NCBI GenBank assembly: GCA_016200785.1
Contig: JACQED010000430.1
Location: 1-19,267 of the forward strand
From: Chloroflexota bacterium
GTDB taxonomy: Bacteria; Chloroflexota; Anaerolineae; Anaerolineales; JACQED01
Direction: 5' to 3'
Length of the DNA stretch: 19,267 bases
Both the position numbers and the translations under genes were made by a program. The notes beneath the pieces were generated by a model that was not told where the DNA came from, did no database searches, and worked only from the letters and a program-made list of their open reading frames with translations. Positions 15,444 to 19,267 of this stretch are shown here, piece by piece. Position 1 is the first letter of the stretch, and the number at the start of each line of letters is the position of its first letter.

Positions 15444-15456
15444 GAGAGAACACATT

Positions 15457-15522
15457 ACCACTAAGGCACAAAGACGCGAAGAGCCTTGTCAGTTGTTCTT
15501 CGTGCCTTCGTATCTTTGTGGT
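15457..15522. repeat. Palindromic ACCAC...GTGGT repeat element
   Basis: Two 26-base arms (15457-15482 and 15497-15522) match at 20 of 26 positions around a 14-base loop. The element starts ACCACTAAGGCACAAAGACG and ends CTTTGTGGT. This type of accacaaaggcacgaag palindrome is a dispersed, non-coding repeat known from many environmental bacterial genomes. Here it overlaps the last ~20 codons and stop of the O-antigen ligase gene. Confidence 0.8.
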
Positions 15523-17005
15523 GATTTTCTAATTCTGACAGAGGTCGTTTGAGAGTGAGGGCCAGCAGGCCGACATAGGCTCCGACAAACAGATGAATGT
15601 TGTTGACATACAGATTATCCACGAGGCCGTGGACGGCAAGGTGAGCCCAGGCGGCCAGCACGCCGAGGGCGAGGCCGCGCCGCCAATCGGTGTTCGCGCG
15701 CAGGGCGCGCAGAGTCAGCGCGACGACGCTGGCCCAGAAGATCAGATACGCCGCCAGGCCGAGGAGGCCCACCTCGGCCAGCATATTGAGATAAATGTTG
15801 TGCGCGTGGCCGATGGCTTGCGGCCAGTTGAGCAGGGCGAAGCCGGGATAGGCCACCGGGTAGTTGCCGATGCCGACGCCCAGCCACGGGTGCGCGTCAG
15901 CCATGCCCTCTGCCGCCTGCCAGAACGCGAGGCGCTGGAGGACGGCGTAATTGTCCTCGTTGATATGCGCGCCGCGCGCATCGTAGACCTGCGTGAAGTC
16001 GCCCAGGTCTGCGATGCGAGCCGTGATCGCCTGAGGCAGAAGCCCGCGCTCCGCCAGCCACAGGCCGCCGATCAACGCGACCGTCACGAGGCCGAGGCCG
16101 AGCCACAGCCGGCGCGGAAGGAAGGCGAGGAGTGTCACGCCCGCCGCCGCCGCGCCCAGCCACGCGCCACGCGAGAAGGAAAGAGCAAGAGAGAGGAGAA
16201 AGAGAGAGGTGAGGAGGGCGAGGAGCGTGGAGTGTGAAGCGTGAAGCGTGAAGCGCGAGTCGCTCCACACTCTACGCTCCACAGTCCACGCGGTCAGTCC
16301 CGCTGCCACCGGCCACAGCAGGCCCATAAAGCCACCGAAGGGGTTGGGTTGCTCGAACGTGCCGAAGGCGCGGAAGTGATCGCCGAGGATTCTAAAGTGG
16401 GCCGGCTCGTTCGCGCTAAAGGCAAATTGCCACAGCCCAAGCCCCGCCTGGATCGCGCCAGCGGCGAACACCGCGCCGAGGATGAACGCGAGGGCGCGGT
16501 TGCGTCTGCCGCAGTCGAAGACCAGTGCGGCCATCAGGCCGATCTGCGCCCACTTGATCAACTCGCCGAAACCATCGGAGAGTGACGGGGCGGCCCAAAG
16601 AGAAAGAGCGGAGATTGAGATGAAGAGGGTGAGAGAAAGGAAGACCCCCGAAACAGCGCGGGGGCAGGCGGAAGAAGGAAGGTGTGGGATTTTGATTTCG
16701 CGGCGAGCGGCGCCGCGAGCCAGCCACGCGGCGAGAGTCACGGCGAAGAAGAGTTGGCCGGGATCGAGCGGCAGACCGGGATACACTCTGGCGAGATAGG
16801 CTTTGAGCGGCGCGGCGATCAGCGTCAGCCCGAGGCCGACGGCGGGTTCGATAAAGATCAGCGCGAGGAGCGCAGGGCCGAGCGTCACAGCCATCGCCGG
16901 GCCAAGCGGCAGGCGCGCGGCGGCGAGGCCGAGGCCAACGGCCAGTCCAATTAGAGCCATCTCGACGGGCCTGGAGTTCCAGCGCCAAGAGCGTGCCAAA
17001 ATCAC
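15461..17005 (-). CDS. O-antigen ligase/polymerase (Wzy_C family) membrane protein
   Basis: A 514-residue protein with about 10-12 hydrophobic helices. The family signature of WaaL/Wzy proteins is HPWLGVGIGNYPVAYPGF (372-389) followed by GHAHNIYLNMLAEVGLLGLAAY (399-420), a large periplasmic loop around the catalytic His/Asn; SFSRGAWLG (276-284) is the usual preceding segment. It should join or polymerise lipid-linked glycans outside the membrane. The GTG start at 17005 is six bases after the decarboxylase stop. Two oddities: codons ~242-262 (ERRVWSDSRFTLHASHST) are made by an internal palindrome, and the last ~20 residues (HHKDTKARRTTDKALRVFVP) and the TAG stop come from the 15457-15522 repeat. 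The native C-terminus has therefore been replaced or extended. Ligase versus polymerase cannot be told apart by sequence. Confidence 0.9.
   Translation of the reverse strand: MILARSWRWNSRPVEMALIGLAVGLGLAAARLPLGPAMAVTLGPALLALIFIEPAVGLGLTLIAAPLKAYLARVYPGLPLDPGQLFFAVTLAAWLARGAARREIKIPHLPSSACPRAVSGVFLSLTLFISISALSLWAAPSLSDGFGELIKWAQIGLMAALVFDCGRRNRALAFILGAVFAAGAIQAGLGLWQFAFSANEPAHFRILGDHFRAFGTFEQPNPFGGFMGLLWPVAAGLTAWTVERRVWSDSRFTLHASHSTLLALLTSLFLLSLALSFSRGAWLGAAAAGVTLLAFLPRRLWLGLGLVTVALIGGLWLAERGLLPQAITARIADLGDFTQVYDARGAHINEDNYAVLQRLAFWQAAEGMADAHPWLGVGIGNYPVAYPGFALLNWPQAIGHAHNIYLNMLAEVGLLGLAAYLIFWASVVALTLRALRANTDWRRGLALGVLAAWAHLAVHGLVDNLYVNNIHLFVGAYVGLLALTLKRPLSELENHHKDTKARRTTDKALRVFVP
16222..16280. 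repeat. Palindrome with GTGAAGC heptamers inside the ligase gene
   Basis: GGAGCGTGGAGTGTGAAGCG (16222-16241) is inverted at 16261-16280 with 18 of 20 matches, separated by 19 bases. Three exact tandem copies of GTGAAGC (16234-16254) run through the left arm into the loop. The element is translated in frame as a linker between membrane helices. The purine-rich stretch 16170-16230 flanks it. Confidence 0.75.
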
Positions 17006-17008
17006 GAC

Positions 17009-17941
17009 TTACACCCGTCCCCGAAAGTATTCGATTGTCTGTTGCAGGCCTGCTTCGAGCGGGACTTTCGGCTCCCAGCCGAGAATTTGCCGGGCGCGTG
17101 TGATGTCGGGCTGGCGCTGTTGCGGGTCGCCCTGAATGCGTTTCGGCTCGAATACAATGCCGGCTGTGTTGGGAGTGATCCGATTGATCACTTTGGCGAA
17201 TTCAAGAACGGTGAGTTCGCGGGGGTTGCCGAGGTTGACCGGATCGTGTTCACCGGAGCCCAAGAGTCTGACGATGCCGTCAACGAGATCGGAGACGTAG
17301 CAGAAAGAGCGAGTCTGCGCTCCGTCGCCGTACACAGTGAGCGGCTCGCCGCGCAGGGCTTGCGCGACGAAGTTCGGCACGACGCGGCCATCGTTCAATC
17401 TCATCCGGGGGCCGTAGGTGTTGAAAATGCGAACGATGCGCGTGTCCACGCCGTGAAAGCGATGATAGGCCATCGTCATCGCCTCGGCGAAGCGTTTGGC
17501 CTCGTCGTAGACGCCGCGCGGGCCGACCGGGTCTACGTTGCCCCAGTACGTTTCCTTCTGAGGATGCTCGAGCGGATCGCCGTAGATCTCGGAAGTTGAA
17601 GCGAGCAGATAACGCGCGCCCTTCGCTTTGGCGAGGCCGAGGCTGTTCAGGCTGCCGACTGAGCCGACTTTAAGCGTGGGGATTGGCAGTTGGAGATAGT
17701 CAATGGGGCTGGCCGGCGAGGCGAAGTGCAGCACCGCGTCGAGAGAGCCTTCGATGTAAATGTAGTTCGTGACGTTGTGCTTGACGAAGGTGAAATCGTC
17801 GCGGCCGGCCAGATGCTGGAGGTTGGCCGTGCTGCCCGTGATCAGATTGTCCATGGCGATGACGGTGTGGCCCTCGGCCAGCAGCCGGTCGCACAGATGG
17901 GAGCCGATAAACCCGGCCCCGCCGGTGATGAGGATGCGCAT
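17009..17941 (-). CDS. UDP-glucuronate decarboxylase (UDP-xylose synthase), SDR family
   Basis: A 310-residue extended short-chain dehydrogenase. NAD-binding GGAGFIG is at 7-13. S115-T-S-E118 and Y145-x3-K149 (YDEAKR) give the catalytic Ser/Thr, Glu, Tyr and Lys. SPASPIDYLQLPIPTLKVG, RGVYDEAKRFAEA, FNTYGPRM and the late QQRQPDI Arg segment are diagnostic for UXS. It converts UDP-glucuronate to UDP-xylose with CO2 release through a bound NAD+ cycle, supplying a pentose donor for the glycosyltransferases next door. It is the first gene after the promoter at 17977. A related UDP-sugar epimerase is a less likely alternative, because the Glu and Arg positions fit the decarboxylase. Confidence 0.93.
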   Translation of the reverse strand: MRILITGGAGFIGSHLCDRLLAEGHTVIAMDNLITGSTANLQHLAGRDDFTFVKHNVTNYIYIEGSLDAVLHFASPASPIDYLQLPIPTLKVGSVGSLNSLGLAKAKGARYLLASTSEIYGDPLEHPQKETYWGNVDPVGPRGVYDEAKRFAEAMTMAYHRFHGVDTRIVRIFNTYGPRMRLNDGRVVPNFVAQALRGEPLTVYGDGAQTRSFCYVSDLVDGIVRLLGSGEHDPVNLGNPRELTVLEFAKVINRITPNTAGIVFEPKRIQGDPQQRQPDITRARQILGWEPKVPLEAGLQQTIEYFRGRV

Positions 17942-17976
17942 GAGGTGCAGCGAGTCTCCGGTGGAAAGGCGGGGGA

Positions 17977-17985
17977 ATTATACCA
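17977..17985 (-). promoter_or_regulatory. Extended -10 promoter for the polysaccharide unit
   Basis: TGGTATAAT on the minus strand combines TGn and a perfect TATAAT, overlapping the TAA stop of the histidine kinase. No good -35 is seen at 16-18 bases upstream, consistent with an extended -10 type. Transcription would start near 17970, about 28 bases before the decarboxylase ATG. Confidence 0.5.
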
Positions 17986-19267
17986 GAGGCGTCCACGTCA
18001 CCTGCACCCGTGTGCCCTTTCCCGGCGCCGAGTCGATCTGCAGTCTGCCGCCGATGATTTCGGCGCGTTCGTGCAGACCTACAAGGCCGTAATGTTTGTC
18101 GGCTAGCAGATCGTCGAGCTCCATTTTCTCGCGGGCCACAAAGCCCACGCCGTCATCTTCCACAGTCAGGTCCACTGCGCCCGGCTCGACGCGGCCACCA
18201 ATGGAAATCGTCCGGGCACACGCGTGCTTCATCGCGTTCCCGGCGGCCTGCTGAATGATGCGGAACAAGTGCTGTTCGACCTGCGGCTCGAAACGCGCCG
18301 TGCTCTCCGGCACGTCGAACTTCACCACCAGTCCGTCCGAGGCCCGATCTTCCAGGTCATAAGCCAGTTGGCGGAGCGCGCCATGCAAGCCATGGTCCAG
18401 CATGGCCGGCCGCAGGCCGCTGATCACCCGGCGCAGGTTGTTGACCAGGTTCTGGGAATCCCGGTCGAACTGCGGCGGCGGATTGTCTATGTGCAGCAAC
18501 ATCGCCGCCATTTCCTGGAGCACCTGATCGTGCAAACCTCGAGCCAGGCTGGTGCGCTCATTTTCGTGACGCTCGATGTTGGCCTGATTCAGCGCGCGCA
18601 GTTGCTCGGCATGCAAGGTGTGGGTCAAAGCGACAGCAGTTTGAGCGGCAATCGCTTCCAGCGTGGGTATCTCCACCTGCCCGTAGAAGTCGTCCGGGTC
18701 ACGCCGGCCCAGCAGAAGCAGGCCGACGAGTTCGTCGCCGACGTTGAGCGGGAGGACGAGGCGCGCCCACGGGCACGGAAAGGGAGCGTCGCCCGGATCG
18801 AGGGCCGGGCGGAATTTGCCGGCCTGCGCCAGCAGGGCGGGCACGTCGCGCTCGGTCGGGAGGTCGGCCGCCCCCATCCCCATCGCATCCAGAGGAACGA
18901 GTCTTTTCCAATCGTCGAAGCGCAGCAGCACGGCCTGACGGACGAGCAAACTGGGGAACACTTCGTCTTTCAGCAATTGAACGAGGCCGGGCAAGTCGGG
19001 GCTGGCGGCGATGCGGGTCGAGTAGATTCGCAACAAGTGTGTCGGCGGGAGAGGCATGCCCAGGATGCGGCGTTCGACGAAGCGCTCGAAGCGAGGGAAA
19101 AGGAAGATGGCGGCGAGGGCGGCCAGCAAGCTACTCACGAGGCTAACGAAAGTAGTTTCACCTGGAAATTCGAACCATAGGTCAGCAAGAGCGGTCAGCA
19201 CGACCAATACACTGCCGAGCAGAATAATGAACATATATAGCGAGATCAGACGGCTGACGCGGAGTTC
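17978..19267 (-). CDS. NarL-type sensor histidine kinase (5' partial)
   Basis: The frame stays open to the right edge (ELRVSRLISLY precedes the first ATG at 19234), so the N-terminus and probably more membrane helices are missing. Counting from that ATG, two helices lie at about 2-20 and 28-47, then a GAF-like domain (about 75-205: QAVLLRFDDW, PWARLVLPLNVGDELVGLLLLG). The HisKA_3 dimerisation domain has H235 in LARGLHDQVLQEMAAML, followed by an HATPase domain with N333 (NAMKH), VEDDGVGF (358-365) and YGLVGLHERAEIIGGRL. It should autophosphorylate on H235 and donate to a NarL/FixJ-type regulator, which is not in this window. The window's OmpR-type regulator belongs to a different pairing class. 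Confidence 0.92.
   Translation of the reverse strand, partial: ELRVSRLISLYMFIILLGSVLVVLTALADLWFEFPGETTFVSLVSSLLAALAAIFLFPRFERFVERRILGMPLPPTHLLRIYSTRIAASPDLPGLVQLLKDEVFPSLLVRQAVLLRFDDWKRLVPLDAMGMGAADLPTERDVPALLAQAGKFRPALDPGDAPFPCPWARLVLPLNVGDELVGLLLLGRRDPDDFYGQVEIPTLEAIAAQTAVALTHTLHAEQLRALNQANIERHENERTSLARGLHDQVLQEMAAMLLHIDNPPPQFDRDSQNLVNNLRRVISGLRPAMLDHGLHGALRQLAYDLEDRASDGLVVKFDVPESTARFEPQVEQHLFRIIQQAAGNAMKHACARTISIGGRVEPGAVDLTVEDDGVGFVAREKMELDDLLADKHYGLVGLHERAEIIGGRLQIDSAPGKGTRVQVTWTPLV

Noticed and set aside
17978..19267. Pairing of the histidine kinase with the OmpR-type regulator at 7469
   Set aside because: HisKA_3 kinases normally pair with NarL/FixJ regulators; distance and class argue against it.

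Overview
The window is a GC-rich bacterial chromosome segment. All genes but one lie on the minus strand, in closely packed and often overlapping runs (GTGA, TGATG and TTGA junctions, several GTG or TTG starts). Nothing in it identifies the taxon directly. The mix of an MshEN-domain glycosyltransferase, an LVIVD beta-propeller lipoprotein, a beta-flower-like protein, a ChlI-type ATPase with a Cys4 insert and HisKA_3 kinase/OmpR regulators suggests an uncultured Chloroflexota (Anaerolineae-like) genome. That is inference, not proof. No rRNA, tRNA, CRISPR array, transposase or phage gene was seen, and no gene-free stretch exceeds 300 bases (the longest is about 247 bases, 8927-9173).

Layout, read from right to left in the direction of minus-strand transcription. 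(A) A histidine kinase cut by the right edge. (B) A polysaccharide unit behind an extended -10 promoter at 17977-17985: UDP-glucuronate decarboxylase, O-antigen ligase/polymerase, GtrA flippase-like protein, a lone receiver protein and a GT4 glycosyltransferase. (C) A unit behind a TATAAT promoter at 13338-13365: beta-flower-like protein, hotdog thioesterase, ChlI-type AAA+ ATPase, membrane protein and LVIVD lipoprotein; its joint function is unknown. (D) A unit behind a promoter/operator-like site at 9094-9123: small membrane protein, stand-alone receiver, OmpR-type regulator, a membrane GT2 synthase with an N-terminal MshEN module, a GT39-like membrane glycosyltransferase broken by a frameshift, and a BcsB-like periplasmic protein. 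Unit D ends at a bidirectional terminator (1377-1406). The only plus-strand gene, a CotH/lamin-tail protein cut by the left edge, converges on the same terminator.

The most interesting system is unit D. It looks like a BcsA/BcsB-type exopolysaccharide synthase in which the usual C-terminal PilZ domain is absent and a candidate c-di-GMP sensor (two 24-residue MshEN motifs with a five-residue spacer) sits at the N-terminus. It lies in one apparent operon with two sibling response regulators. A second theme is repeat-derived coding sequence: a palindrome inside the O-antigen ligase gene, another palindrome supplying that gene's C-terminus and stop, and degenerate heptamers inside the GT4 gene.
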